A DNA stretch of 64,000 nt from Acanthosoma haemorrhoidale (lineage: Eukaryota > Arthropoda > Insecta > Hemiptera > Acanthosomatidae), in assembly GCA_930367205.1 (NCBI GenBank), contig CAKNEZ010000013.1, forward strand, positions 62,001-126,000, read 5' to 3'. A program made the position numbers and the translations under genes. The notes under the pieces are model-generated. The model was not told the DNA's origin. It ran no database searches and saw nothing but the letters and a program-made list of their open reading frames with translations. Shown piece after piece: positions 10,525 to 21,732 of this stretch. Positions within the stretch are counted from its first letter, which is position 1. Each line of letters starts with the position of its first letter.

Positions 10525-10880
10525 AAGCCAAGAGTAATAATCTTTGATGTCCCTAAGACGGTTGAGACCAATCAATGCTTGTCATTGATTAGGTCTCAAA
10601 ATTTTGCTTGCGACAAGACCTTTGAGGGGGAGTCCTGGGGGTCAGTGTCGCATGAGTTTTGGAGGCGGGACTCTTCTTTCTAAAGGGAGGGTGTTCATTG
10701 ACTGGAGCTACTGTAGTCGTGACCTATAGTCGACAAGTATCCGTCGCTGTGTCTGAATATGGCAGCGTGCATCGTGAAGCTGCAAAAGAGGGTGACGGAG
10801 CTGGAGACATCCATCGATTCCTGTCAGGTATTGATATCTTCGGTGACAGACATCAAGGATGAGCTCATTGGAGTAAAAGA
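10525..10880 (+). repeat. Scrambled second copies of two internal segments
   Basis: 10525-10710 repeats 9805-9991 with one difference seen (GACAAG for AACAAG). 10725-10880 then repeats 9284-9440 with several differences (ATGGCAGCG for ATAACAGCG). Order is reversed relative to the parent element and the sense orientation is kept. This replaces the RT part expected after 10524. Confidence 0.85.
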
Positions 10881-12070
10881 GTTTGACCGCACTGGCGAGT
10901 GTCACGATCCGGTTGACACCGATGGGGGAGTAGATAGGATATCAAGGGCCCCACTGAAGCCATAGCAAAAATATGTCCTTTTTGAAGGATTTTTTCCTGC
11001 GAGTTTTATACCATAGTATGAGGTCCTGTGTGAGTCTGGCTGGCGGGTGAACTGTGAAACGAGGCCGTATTTGCAAGTACTGGACATGAGGATCAGGGCC
11101 ACCTTGAGGCGGTGGTTGCGTCTCCCGGGGGACCTGCATTGTGCATTCTTCCACTCGCCGGTGATGTATGATGGGCTGGGGATTCCCAGGTTGTCCACCA
11201 CTATCCCTTATTGGAGGGAAAGCCGCTTTGAGGGGGTTAAAATTGCGTAAGAGGAGAGGGGGTTAGGAGAGGAAGGTAAAGGGGGGCTCGCTAGGGATTA
11301 TCCTGTTGGCGGACCGCGGCCCCCCCCCCCATGGGTGGACGAGATTGGAGCGCTCCAAGCCTCTGCAGACGGAGTAGACCTTAGGGGGGCTAAGGAGGTA
11401 AGGGAGGCCACCCGTTGGGTGTACGCCGAGGGTTCCAGCCTGTCGGGCAGAGAGTGCGCCCGGTTTCTCCGTATGTTCCATGGCACTCTTCCGACGAGGA
11501 TGCGCGTATCGCGGGGTGATAGAAGGTTGTGGATGGCAACAAGTTGCAGAGGGTGTTGCCGGGAGCTGGAGACCGCAGCCCACATCATTCAGAGGTGCCC
11601 GCGAAAGCATGGGGGTAGGATCCTGAGGCACCATGCCCTGGTGAAGTTTCTGGAGGAAGCCCTAGCGAGAAAGGGGTTCAAGATGTTCAGGGAAACCACT
11701 GTCGCCCATAGTACAAGGATCTAGAAGCCCGATTTGATAGTAGCTGGAGAAGGCCTGGCCAGGATCATCGCTGTTCAGATCGTTAATATCAAGGTGGACA
11801 ACGATAAGGCTGGCCAGGTGAAGATGGATAGCTACGGGAAACCTTTGGTCATCCGAGCTGTTGCGGCAATGACTGAGACCCCTAGTAGCAGAATTGAGGT
11901 ATTGCCCTTCACGTTGTCTTGGAAGGGGGTTCAAAAAATCAGCTGATGTAATAAAGAACATGGGTGTCACGGGGCGGGCACTACAATAGGCCTCGGAACG
12001 AGTCATCAGGGGCTCAGTCATGACGTACTCCAGGTGGTGGAGAGGACTCATGACTGGCTCCTCATGACTG
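10881..12070 (+). pseudogene. R2-type element C-terminal part: RT thumb, CCHC and endonuclease
   Basis: The frame begins RISRAPLKP and continues through IRATLRRWLRLPGDLHCAFF and YDGLGIPRLSTTIPYW, the region after the RT palm in R2 proteins. A CCHC motif follows (CRGCC..H..C, 11545-11598) with RILRHHALVKFL. The restriction-like endonuclease comes next (KPDLIVAGEG, near 11728), which in R2 nicks the 28S target to prime reverse transcription. The end reads RALQ..TYSRWWRGLMTGSS before TGA near 12068. Disruptions are TAG at about 10964 and 11012, a stop near 11248, TAG at 11722-11724, a one-base shift near 11935 and TAG near 11994. The RT catalytic FADD block is not present. Confidence 0.8.
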
Positions 12071-12088
12071 GCTGGTCAGTCATGACTG

Positions 12089-14719
12089 GGACCTGCAGCC
12101 ATCGGAAGAGGAGGACCGGACAGGAGGGATGGCCGAGCGCATCAGTCGCAACCACCAGGCACAATCACACATCTCCTCAGGTATCCCACGCTCCCGGAGG
12201 ATGCGGTCGATGGCGGCATGACTGACACTGTCAAAAGCCTTCTTCACATCCAACCCCGCCATGCATAAACTTCTACTATTCCTCCATGCGCAATGAAGAA
12301 TGGAATCCAGCATGAACACATTGGCAGCCACGCCATCATAACCTCTCCTGAATCCGTTCTGCTCAGGAACATGAGTAACTATGCTTTCCAATCTGGCAAC
12401 TAGGATCCCTTGCAGGTGACGCGCTATCAACGAGGCAACATAGATAGGCCTGAAGTCGCCAGGCCCATCTGCACTAGCAGCCTATGAATTATGGTAGTCC
12501 TGGCCCTCAACAAATCCGAGGGGACACGCCTCTCAAACAGCAGAAGGTCCAGGATAACCGCCTTGACTCCCCAGGGGAGACCCCTCCAAAAAGAGGGGGC
12601 AACTCTATCGAGCCCAGCAGCCGATCGACCGGATGGGCAAAACGACACAACCTCATTTTCAGACACGGGGCACCACACGTCTACGCCACCAGAAACAGAC
12701 GGCCCAACCACCGCACCGCTGGGACACGCCCCCGAGGAAGCCTCGAGGATGGGAGCTCAGTAGTCATACAATTCACCGACAGACAAGGAGCCACTACGCG
12801 TGCCCCGGTCTAGAACACAAGAAGCTGCAGCAGACCGATCACTGTCCCAAAGCCTCTGTATCTCTCGGTACCGACGTCGCCGATAGCCAGCACCACGCTC
12901 CCTGAGGTCAGCCGAAGGCCTAGTGTGCACAAGCCCAGGAGAAGCCGAACCACCCGCAGACACACCAGAGGCAATATGAGTCGAAACCCAGTCCGCCAAT
13001 GGAGCATCCATCGGATGCCTGTAAAACACCTCATCGACCACTACCAACAAGCGATCAACACACAGGGTGGTATGGCCCTCAGAAATTTGAGCACACAACG
13101 ACCGAAGCTCCATAGCCACGTCCTGACGCCTAAACAACAGAAGATTGCCTGAGACAACTGGGCCAGTGAGGTCAGTGGGTGGGGCGTCATTACTCGCGGA
13201 TGTTAGTTCGACTAGATACTGCAGATAATGAGGCTTTGCCCTGGCACTCTTGATAGAATCAAAAGATCTCCAGGGAAAAACCTCAACCAATCTGTTGTTC
13301 ATCCGATCGGAAATGCCTGCCGACCGCAGCCTGCACTCCTCTCAAGCAAGCAGAGCAAACTCCTCGAAACCCCATCTTCGCTTGACAGTCGTAAGACAGA
13401 CCACAGCGTTCCACTCAACGGGATGAGCCCGTTTAACGTGTTGACTCAGACCCCTACTAGACGAAAAACAACGCGTGCAGAACCGACAGACAAGACTGAG
13501 AGACATCCTTTGATAGTATGCACAATCATCCATAGAGTGGCCATGGGGTTTCCCGGAAAAACGGCAAGGCGGGCACTTAGCCGGCATACTCGCCTGAGGA
13601 CAAGCAGCCTGCATATGCCCAGCCTCACCACAGTGCCTACAGATCTTCTCACGCCTGTAGTTCCTCTTGGTGTGACCATAGTCCTGGCAACGCCAGCCCC
13701 TAGTCACCCAGACAATGTCCTTGACCCTACAGTAGCTCCAGTCAATGAACACCCTCCCTTTAGAAAGAAGAGTCCCGCCTCCAAAACTCATGCGACACTG
13801 ACCCCCAGGACTCCCCCTCAAAGGTCTTGTTGCAAGCAAAATTTTGAGACCTAATCAATGACAAGCATTGATTGGTCTCAACCGTCTTAGGGACATCAAA
13901 GATTATTACTCTTGGCTTCTCTTTGCCAATAGGACTAGCCATAAGGCCAGCCTTCGACAATCCCTCAGGATTGACAACCTTTTACACTACCGAGCTCGAC
14001 CCAAGACTAAGTCTCACGGCCTCGCCCCGAGATCTTACTCCCACCACCTGCCAACCCAACTCGGCCGGTTTCACAACCCCTTTTAAAGTTGTCCTGATCA
14101 GCTCATCAGTGCCCAAGCCCTCCACATCAGGACGTGGCTTGACCTCTACCACCCTCACGTCCTTAACAGGACGGGAAGGAGCAGCCAACACGTCTGCATA
14201 GGATTTTGCAAAAGAGGGACAACTAGGGATAGGGGGAACATCAGACTTACTGACTGCCCCCCTCGGCATATTATTTATTGCCTCTTTTACTCCCTTGACT
14301 TCATCCTTGATGTCCGTCACCGAAGATATCAATACCTGACAGGAATCGATGGATGTCTCCAGCTCCGTCACCCTCTTTTGCAACTTCACGATGCACGCTG
14401 TTATATTCAGACACAGCGACGGATACTTAACGACTATAGCCAACAAAGACGCCATAGACGTCTTTGAAAGCTTGTCAGACTTTAATAAGTTCTCCGTCAC
14501 TGTCTCCTTTATATTCCGTATATCTCGCAGAAACTCAAATGCTAACTCAGGACACTCCAAGTCCCCCTAACTCACCAAAAACCGATTTAAAAGTTCACTC
14601 ACCGGATCCAATTCTGGTGGTTTCGAATCATCGCCCGCCACTTCAGACATCGCAGAAATAGAACTCGACCTTGGTCTGATTCCGGCCGGAAGTTTAAGTT
14701 TTGCGAACTTGTAACTCAT
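12089..14719 (-). pseudogene. R2-site retrotransposon 5' part through RT fingers/palm (right, inverted copy)
   Basis: The start ATG (14717-14719) is followed by a frame closer to ancestral than the left copy, since it lacks the extra C. It has TAG before GDLECPELAF (about 14573), TAA at 13982-13984 and the same gag frameshift. Beyond the shared arm (below 13198) it carries unique sequence: a linker (LVELTSASNDAPP), then RT motifs. These are FCPSGRSAAGLDRVAPSF (12600s), GDFRPIYVAS after a one-base shift near 12450, NGFRRGYDGVAANVF and LDVKKAFDSVSH (palm motif A, near 12200). TGA near 12757 also interrupts. It breaks off at about 12089, before FADD, where it meets the end of the left copy. Together the two copies cover most of an R2-type protein. 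Confidence 0.8.
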
Positions 14720-14871
14720 GATTAAGCAAAAAGAAAAGTAATCTATAAAGAAAAAGATATAAAAAAACAAGATAAGAATTATACTAAGGGAATTAGAAAA
14801 CTTAGAATGCATAATAAAACAGTTAGGGATTAGAAGAAAAGAGAGTCATAGTTACTCCCGCCGTTCACCCA

Positions 14872-14927
<56 letters not shown>

Positions 14928-15083
14928 CGTCATCGCCCCTTGGGGCCATCGCAATGCTTTGTTTTAATTAGACAGTAGGATTCCCCTGGTCCGTGCCAGT
15001 TCTAAGTTTATCGTTCTATGGCGGCCGAAGAGCCTGCCGACCCGTCCACCGCCCTGAAAGGGCGGCAACTCGGCAGGCGGAGG
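13198..15083 (-). repeat. Right arm of the 1.9-kb inverted repeat
   Basis: Reverse complement of 8638-10524. The stop codons and the gag frameshift in the left arm recur here, so these lesions predate the duplication. Beyond 15083 the 28S continues, while beyond 8638 the left side has a deletion. Below 13198 the right arm continues into intact linker sequence, whereas the left side jumps at 10525. Confidence 0.95.
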
Positions 15084-15999
15084 CTCACAGCAAGGAAGAT
15101 CTGTGGTTGGCCAAGGCATGGGACCGAGCTAGGGTCCAGGCGGCAAGCGCCTTTTACCTCGCCAGGTCTGGCACGTTGGCACCGCTCCACTTCCCGACCA
15201 AGCCCGGCGCACCACGATCCTCAGAGCCAATCTTTTTCCCAAAGTTACAGATCGGGTTTGCCGACTTCCGTTACCTACATTATTCTATCGACCTTGGAGA
15301 CCTGCTGCAGATATGGGTACGAGCCGGCGCGGTGTTCGTCGTGGCCCTCGCCCGGATTTTAAAGGTCCGAGGGGAAGATCCGGACACTGCTGTAAGTGCG
15401 GTGCTCTTCGCGTTCCGAACACTATCTCCCTCCTAGATGATTCCAGGGAACTCGAACGCTTATAGAGAAGAGACAACTCTCCCCGGCTTCTCCGGGTCAT
15501 TTCGGGTCACCCCGACGAGTCCTCGGATGAGGGCCCGATGTGGAACGGTTCCGCTGCTGGGTTCCCGAATAGGAACCGGATTCCCTTTCACCCGAACAGT
15601 ACCTTCCCGGTAGTGCAATGACCCAAGGCAGGTCTACACGACCCTTGATAGAGGGAGCGACCTGCCCGCGGTCAAGGCAAATGAGTCGTAACGGCAACCA
15701 TTCTCTTCGGATTTCTCCTAGGGCTTAGGGTCGACTGATTCTTGTGCAACAGCTGTTCACAAGAAACCCTTCTCCACATCAGCCCTCCAGGGCCTCACTG
15801 GATAATTGGCTACTACCACCAAGATCTGCACCGGCGGCGGCTCCAGGCGGGCTCCCACCCAGACCCTTTCGCGCCACCGCCACGACCCTCTTACTCGTCA
15901 AGGCTTAACGGCGATGACCCGTGAGGGGCAGCCTGCTTTGCTGTTGACGACAGATTATAGGAACGACGCTACAGCGCCATCCATTTTCATGGCTAGTTC

Positions 16000-16034
<35 letters not shown>

Positions 16035-16348
16035 ATTCCGACTTCCATGGCCACCGTCCTGCTGTCTTAAGCAACTAACGCCTTTTATAGTATCACGTGA
16101 GCGTCGAATCAGGTGCCTTAACTCTCCATTTGGTTCATGCCACAGCGCCAGTTCTGCTTACCAAAATTGGCCCAATGGGCTTTCTGATCCGAGTCACCGG
16201 CTTCACTTTTAAGCAAGCCGGAGCTCTCATCATTAGGAGTTTGAGAATAGGTTGAAGCCGTTTCGATCCCATCACCTCTAATCATTTGCCCTACCGGCTG
16301 AGACTCGTCTCGTCGTGAGAGCCAGCTATCCTGAGGGAAACTTCAGAA

Positions 16349-16390
<42 letters not shown>

Positions 16391-17085
16391 ACCCAGCTCA
16401 TACGATCGATTTGCACGTCAGAATTGCTTCGGACTTCTACCTGGGTTTCCCCTGGCTTCGTCCTGGCCAGGCATAGTTCACCATCTTTCGGGTACCAGCG
16501 TGTGCGCTCCTGGTGCGTCTCTATTCGTGACGAGAACGAGACGACCCGGGAGTGTGGGGCTCTGACAGTAATTGTGCGGAAGCACATCCTCCTTGCGGGG
16601 AAACTTCCCTGAGGAGGCCCTCCTGACACTTTTATTGCGCCTTTAGGTTTTAGAACCCAATGACTTGCGCACACGCTAGACTCCTTGCTTCCCTGTAGGT
16701 CCGGCCAAACCCACACGGGGCGAAAGGCCAACCCCCCGATCGGGGAGCGGACCTGGCGAGAAGACGTGAATCTCCTGTTTCGGGGCATAGGGTCTTTTCC
16801 GTTTACCCCTGAGCGGTTTCAAGTACTTTTGAACTCTCTCTTCAAAGTTCTTTGCAACATTCCCTCACGGTACTTGTTCTCTATCGGTCTCGTGGTTGTA
16901 TTTAGTCTTAGATGGAGTTTACCACCCACTTAGGGCTGCACTTTTAAGCAGCCCGACTCTAAGGAGGTACCCACCCGGGGCTGGCACCGGTCATTTACAC
17001 TGGCACCCTCTACGGACCGTGGCCCCGTTAAAGATGGACTTGAACGTGGTGCGTGGACCCCGGGTTAAACGGGCACTGCTAAACA
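14840..17085 (-). rRNA. 28S rRNA fragment (antisense), from divergent domain D2 to the R2 site
   Basis: The minus strand is large-subunit rRNA. On the plus strand I see the complements of conserved blocks: TTCAGAAGGAACCAGCTACT (16343), TTTACCCCTGAGCGGTTTCA (16801), TTCCCTCACGGTACTTG (16859) and CTAAGTTTATCGTTCTATGG (15003). The fragment ends at 14840 exactly at the R2 junction. The 5' end of 28S (domain D1) and 5.8S are missing. Similarity fades at about 17085, where retroelement sequence starts. At 2.25 kb it is a broken unit and not a functional gene. Open frames inside it on either strand are chance. Confidence 0.9.
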
Positions 17086-17169
17086 CTACATTTCCACAAC
17101 TTTGTTTTACAGAGCAACACAACCTTGTTTTTCTGTCGTCCCTAAGAGCCATTACAAAACGACATTCCC

Positions 17170-18303
17170 GTTTAAATTACAAGGGTTATAAGAAAATTAT
17201 AAACTGGAAAAGCTACAATTCTGTTTCAAAGTAATCCCAACAACAGACAGAAAATGTAATGTAATTGGCATAACCTCGATAACTACCGAGGATGATAGAA
17301 TTTTCAAAATCCCAGAAGAATTGCAAAATGCAAACCTCCATGAACAATTAATCGCCACTAACGCTTTTAAGAAGGCGAAAAATTCGTTGAAAAAAAGGCA
17401 CCAAGAGCGTAATATCTGGATAAAATTGACAAAGGAAATCAAAGAAACTTATGTAGATGCAGAAGAAAATTTACAATTTGATCACGTATACCTAGAAAAT
17501 ATTAAAACAGAAAATATAACTGCTGGACATGCAGATGTAAGTACTTTAAATAGACTACTTAAAACATTAATTGAAAATCCAAGAGCCAACAATTTAAAAC
17601 ACGTAACAGAGAAACTCATTATCGACAGATTCACAAGTAAAAATCCAAACCCAAGCCGATGGATGGAAATTTTTGAACAAGAATGCAATCGATTTAATAT
17701 AAATGAAGACTCCCAAAAAATTGAAGTACTCCGATTCTTCATGGAAGGCTCCTGCAAAGATTGGTTCAGCTCAATGTTTACAAAATTAACAGTGCATGGG
17801 ACATGGAATGAGTGGAAAAAGAACTTTTCTGAAACATTCGCTACAAAAGGCTGGAACCCAGTTACCTATGCACTACATTTAAATACAGAGAAGGACCTTT
17901 AATAGATTATGCAATAAGAAAAGAAAATGTTTTAATAGATATGCGACAAACAATAGATAAGGGAACTCTCATCGATCTCATTGCAGCAGGACTTCCGAAA
18001 TTCATTTTAAACAGAATTGATAGAGAAATGATAAGAGAAATTTCAGATTTATTCAACGAGTTGAACAAATATGAACACATGGTGAGAAAAAAATCTTTTG
18101 ATAAAAAAACCGGTACAAACGTGGAAGATAAAAATAAAACACAATGCACAACCTGCGAAAAATTAAATAAGAGGAAAAGATTCCACGCAGAAACCGCTTG
18201 CTGGTTCAATAAAAAAAATGATAAAGGTACAAAAAATATTATACATGTAAACAATTCAGAAATAAAATCCGAATTGAACGAATCAGATCAAAAAAACGAG
18301 TAA
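17170..18303 (+). pseudogene. Gypsy gag remnant
   Basis: The frame is open from about 17185 to 17902, then shifts near 17880 into a second frame ending at 18303. The capsid-like part shows RWMEIFEQECNRFNI and LRFFMEGSCKDWFSSM, typical of Ty3/gypsy Gag. The end carries a Cys/His cluster (CTTCEKLNKRKRFHAETACW), a divergent zinc-knuckle-like motif for RNA binding. No upstream ATG is visible, so the N-terminus is missing or lies in the region lost at the rDNA junction. Gag would form the particle in which reverse transcription takes place. Confidence 0.65.
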
Positions 18304-19947
18304 TGACGCCATTAATAAAAGTCAAACTAACTATAGAAAACAAAATAGATCTTTAGGGAATTTACGATTCAGGATCAAATGTATCTTTAATAAACTCGAA
18401 ATTCCTAAACATAAAAAATAAAATAATAATAAAGGTAATAATGCAAGTTTGATAACAATTAATGGTGTCCAAAAAACAAACGGTTTGACAACTCTAAAAT
18501 TAAAAATATTCAACATAGAAAAAAATATGGATGTCCACATCCAGATAACTAATATTTCAAATACGATTTCCTGATTGGATTAGACACAATAAAAGAATTT
18601 AAATTAATTCAGGATGAAAACCACAAGATTTTTCAACAAAACGAGGAAAATGCTAATGAAGAAAAAAATTTAGTAAATTTTAACGAGCATATAAAAGAAG
18701 AGAATTTTATAGCAAATATGGATCACTTATCAGATAATCAAAAATATGAAATAAACAAAACAATAGATACTTAAAAATCAGTGTTCGCAAAAGATAAATA
18801 TGACGTAGGTACCGTAAAAAAATATGAAGCACATATAGATCTATTGGTAGATAAATATTGTAGCAAGAGGCCTTACAAATGCAGCCTAGAAGACAGAACA
18901 GAAATAGGGGAACAAGTAACAAATCTATTAGATACAAAAAACACTTTGAAGAATCATACAGCCCTTTCGCGGCACCTGTATTACTAGCGTTTAAAAAAGG
19001 TGAAAATAAAAGAAGAAGATTATGCATAGACTTCAGGGACATAAATAAAATAGTAATACCTCAAGCACAACCATTTCCATTGATAGACAACTTAATGATA
19101 AAAACAAGAAACTGTAAATTTTTTACTACATTAGACATAAACTCTGCATTCTGGTCTATCCCTTTGCGTATTGAAGACAGACACATAACAGGTTTTGTTA
19201 CACAAGAAGGTCATTATCAGTGGACATGTTTACCTTTTGGGCTGAAAAATGCCCCAGCAATCTTTCAAAGAATCTTGAGCAATATACTAAGAAAAAATAA
19301 ATTAACTCAATTTGTAGTAAATTTTATACATGATTTACTAATATTCTCGAAATCATTTGAGGAACATGTGAAACATATAGAATTACTATTAGACGCAATA
19401 AAAAAAAAAAGGATTCAGGCTAAAATTTACAAAATGCAAATTTGCAGCAGTCTGCACAGTACCTGGGCCACATAATAGAAAATAATACGATCGGACCAAT
19501 AAAACATAATTTAATATCATTAAAAAATTTTCCAATTCCTAAGACTCAAAAAAACGTACGACAATTCCTCGGAAAGATCAATTTCCATCACGAATATATT
19601 TCAAACTGTGCAATAATTTTAGATCCTTTACACAATTTACTCAGGAAAAATGTACAATTTTCATGGTCAATGAAATGTCAAGAATCGTTCGAAAAAATAA
19701 AAAAACTACTATGCTCACAACCTATACTAGAAATCTACGACAAAAATCTACCAATAGTAATATACACCGATGCATCAATAGAAGGATTAGGTGCAGTATT
19801 AAAACAAATACAAGAAAACGGAAAGCAAAAACCAGTAGCATACTTCTCAAAAAAACTAAACGAAGCACAAAAGAAAAAAAAAGCGATATATCTGGAGTGC
19901 TTAGCTATTAGAGAAGCCATTAGATACTGGCAATATTGGTTGATTGG
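18304..19947 (+). pseudogene. Gypsy protease, reverse transcriptase and N-part of RNase H remnant
   Basis: A protease active-site-like YDSGSNVSLINS lies near 18367-18402 after an in-frame TAG. RT motifs follow: CIDFRDINK (19023), FFTTLDINSAFW (19110), CLPFGLKNAPAIFQ (19230) and the catalytic box. The box reads FIHDLLIF, with CAT at 19329-19331 where an Asp codon is expected, so one metal-binding residue is lost. Next come the RT connection (QFLGKINFH) and RNase H start (VIYTDASIEGLGAVL, 19757). Frameshifts occur near 18950 and 19440-19470. RNase H stops at 19947, where the Polinton begins. Confidence 0.8.
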
Positions 19948-20850
19948 AGTAGATGATATTTGGGCGTTCTGGCACACCGATATGGACCAATCAGAGAGCT
20001 CCATTTGGCCCCGCCCCTTTACCCCCGCCCTACCCCTAGGCCACGCCCCCTTACCCCCACCCCTACTAGGCCACGCCCCTTTACCCCCTCCTCACCCCCA
20101 CCCCTCCCCCACCCTACCCTAACCAGCCAATGACAGGGCTTGACTGCCGTTTTGACCACGCCCCTTACCCCCACCCCACCCTTAACCATCGCATCCGCCA
20201 TTTTGTCTTCTAATTCCCAATCTCCTCACCAGATAGCGCCTTATATCATAACCTTACCTATATATAACCACACTTGATGAACTAAATGACCGCTAGAGTG
20301 CGCCACCTTTATAACCTTCTTCATATATAACCTCATAATAATAACAAACAATATGGCCGCTCTATTTATATCCTTACTAGTTTATAACCATAACTTTCAT
20401 CCGCCATTTTGGCCCCCACCTCCTTCCATAACTTTCATCCGCCATTTTGGCCCCCACCTCCTTACATAACCGCTGGAAATTCCCAATCTGCTCACCAGAT
20501 AGCTCTGCATATAACCTTACATCTTTATAACCATAACTTTCATCCGTCATTTTGACCCTTTAATTCCCAATCTGCTCACCAGATAGCGCCTTATATCATA
20601 ACCTTACCTGTATATAACCACACTTCATGAACTAAATGACCGCTAGAGTGCGCCACCTTTATAACCTTCTTCATATATAACCTCATAACAATAACAAACA
20701 ATATGGCCACTCTATTTATATCCTTACTAGTTTATAACCATAACTTTCATCCGCCATTTTGGCCCCCACCTCCTTCCATAACTTTCATCCGCCATTTTGG
20801 CCCCCACCTCCTTACATAACCGCTGGAATTTATATAAACATTTTATTGTA
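19948..20850 (+). repeat. Left Polinton inverted repeat with internal tandem duplications
   Basis: The outer 160 bases are rich in CCACGCCCCTTTACCCCC-type units. Inside, a block of about 355 bases is duplicated: the stretch from 20214 recurs from 20566, including AGATAGCGCCTTATATC and CGCTAGAGTGCGCCACC. Shorter TTTCATCCGCCATTTTGGCC units are repeated at 20396, 20433, 20746 and 20783. The right repeat is shorter (about 480 bases). Confidence 0.8.
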
Positions 20851-20869
20851 GCTACTTTTAAAAAAATAT

Positions 20870-21195
20870 TCATAAAATGACGTTAAAATAATGTGTGTAT
20901 TTTTTTTTTTTTTTCTCCTCACTATAGATCATAAAACTTGATTTTTTTTTTTTCCATTTATACACGTAGAAAGACTTGTTAAAACAAGTTAGTGTAAGAT
21001 TATCTTAATATAAATTCATGTCTGTAAAAGGCATGTTGCCTCAATTGATTTTAAATTTTTAGTTAAAAATAGGGAAAAGAACAAAACAGATTTAATATAT
21101 TTAAAAAAAAAATTTATTGTCAAGCTTTATAACATATTTTATTACATATAATTTAAAAAAATTTAATTACATAAAATAAATTCAAAATAAATTGT
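20870..21195. other. AT-rich Polinton spacer
   Basis: Poly(T) runs at 20909-20923 and 20942-20953 and A/T-rich DNA. No gene seen. Confidence 0.5.
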
Positions 21196-21732
21196 TTACA
21201 AAGAAAAAGTCTCTCGTAGCCAACTGGCTAAAGAATGAACCCGATAAAGGGTACACATTTTCGGATTGTCATTATGCGCTAAGCAATGAGTGCCTCCCAA
21301 CATGCGTACAGTCAAAGGTGGTTGTAAACTCTCAATTCTTGGACAGCCGTCATCTTCAAGATCAATTACTCTAGTTTGAGTGAAACGTTGAAGAAATAGC
21401 ATTTTCTTCCTTCCTTTGACGTAGACCTCAGAATATTTGTCAAGAGTTTGACGAAGGATTGAGTTCAACATGTTGTATTCCACATCTCCCACGTTCCAAT
21501 TGATACCGTGATAATGAGAGAATAACCATTTATTGGTACGTCTAGCGTTTGAGTTTAATTTAATTGAATTTTTGGGTGGCGGTGGTTTGAAAAGCCAATG
21601 ACATATGCATAAAGAGTCAATGTCGAAAATTGCAAGTTCTTTGACAATAAAATCAAAATCATTGTCCACGAAACATTGGAGATCCGCCACGCAGGAGGTC
21701 ATCTTGACAACTGACTCCCTAGCGTATGTCAA
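21196..21732 (-). CDS. Conserved Polinton-associated protein of unknown function
   Basis: The frame has 178 codons. Its N-terminal part reads DLQCFVDNDFDFIVKELAIF and then CHWLFKPPPP. The middle has NKWLFSHYHGINWNVGDVEY and the C-terminal part YVKGRKKMLFL and IDLEDDGCPRIESL. I remember proteins with this pattern (FIVKELA, PPxP, HG.W..GD, YVKG, CP) recurring in arthropod genomes beside Polinton genes, but I know of no assigned function. The acidic and His residues might suggest a nuclease-like fold; that is speculation. It lies last in the minus-strand gene row, after the capsid gene. The frame is intact, so the protein could still be made. Confidence 0.55.
   Translation of the reverse strand: MTYARESVVKMTSCVADLQCFVDNDFDFIVKELAIFDIDSLCICHWLFKPPPPKNSIKLNSNARRTNKWLFSHYHGINWNVGDVEYNMLNSILRQTLDKYSEVYVKGRKKMLFLQRFTQTRVIDLEDDGCPRIESLQPPLTVRMLGGTHCLAHNDNPKMCTLYRVHSLASWLRETFSL

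Noticed and set aside
12089..15083. Two independent R2 insertions in opposite rDNA units
   Set aside because: Identical lesions and near-identical sequence including 28S flank point to duplication of one insertion and not to two events.
15018..16933. Many open frames on both strands over 15.0-16.9 kb
   Set aside because: They lie in conserved 28S rRNA sequence and show no protein family pattern.
20019..20201. Gly/Val-rich frame in the left Polinton terminal repeat
   Set aside because: Translation of simple CCCCA/CCACGCC repeats, with no start context or conservation.
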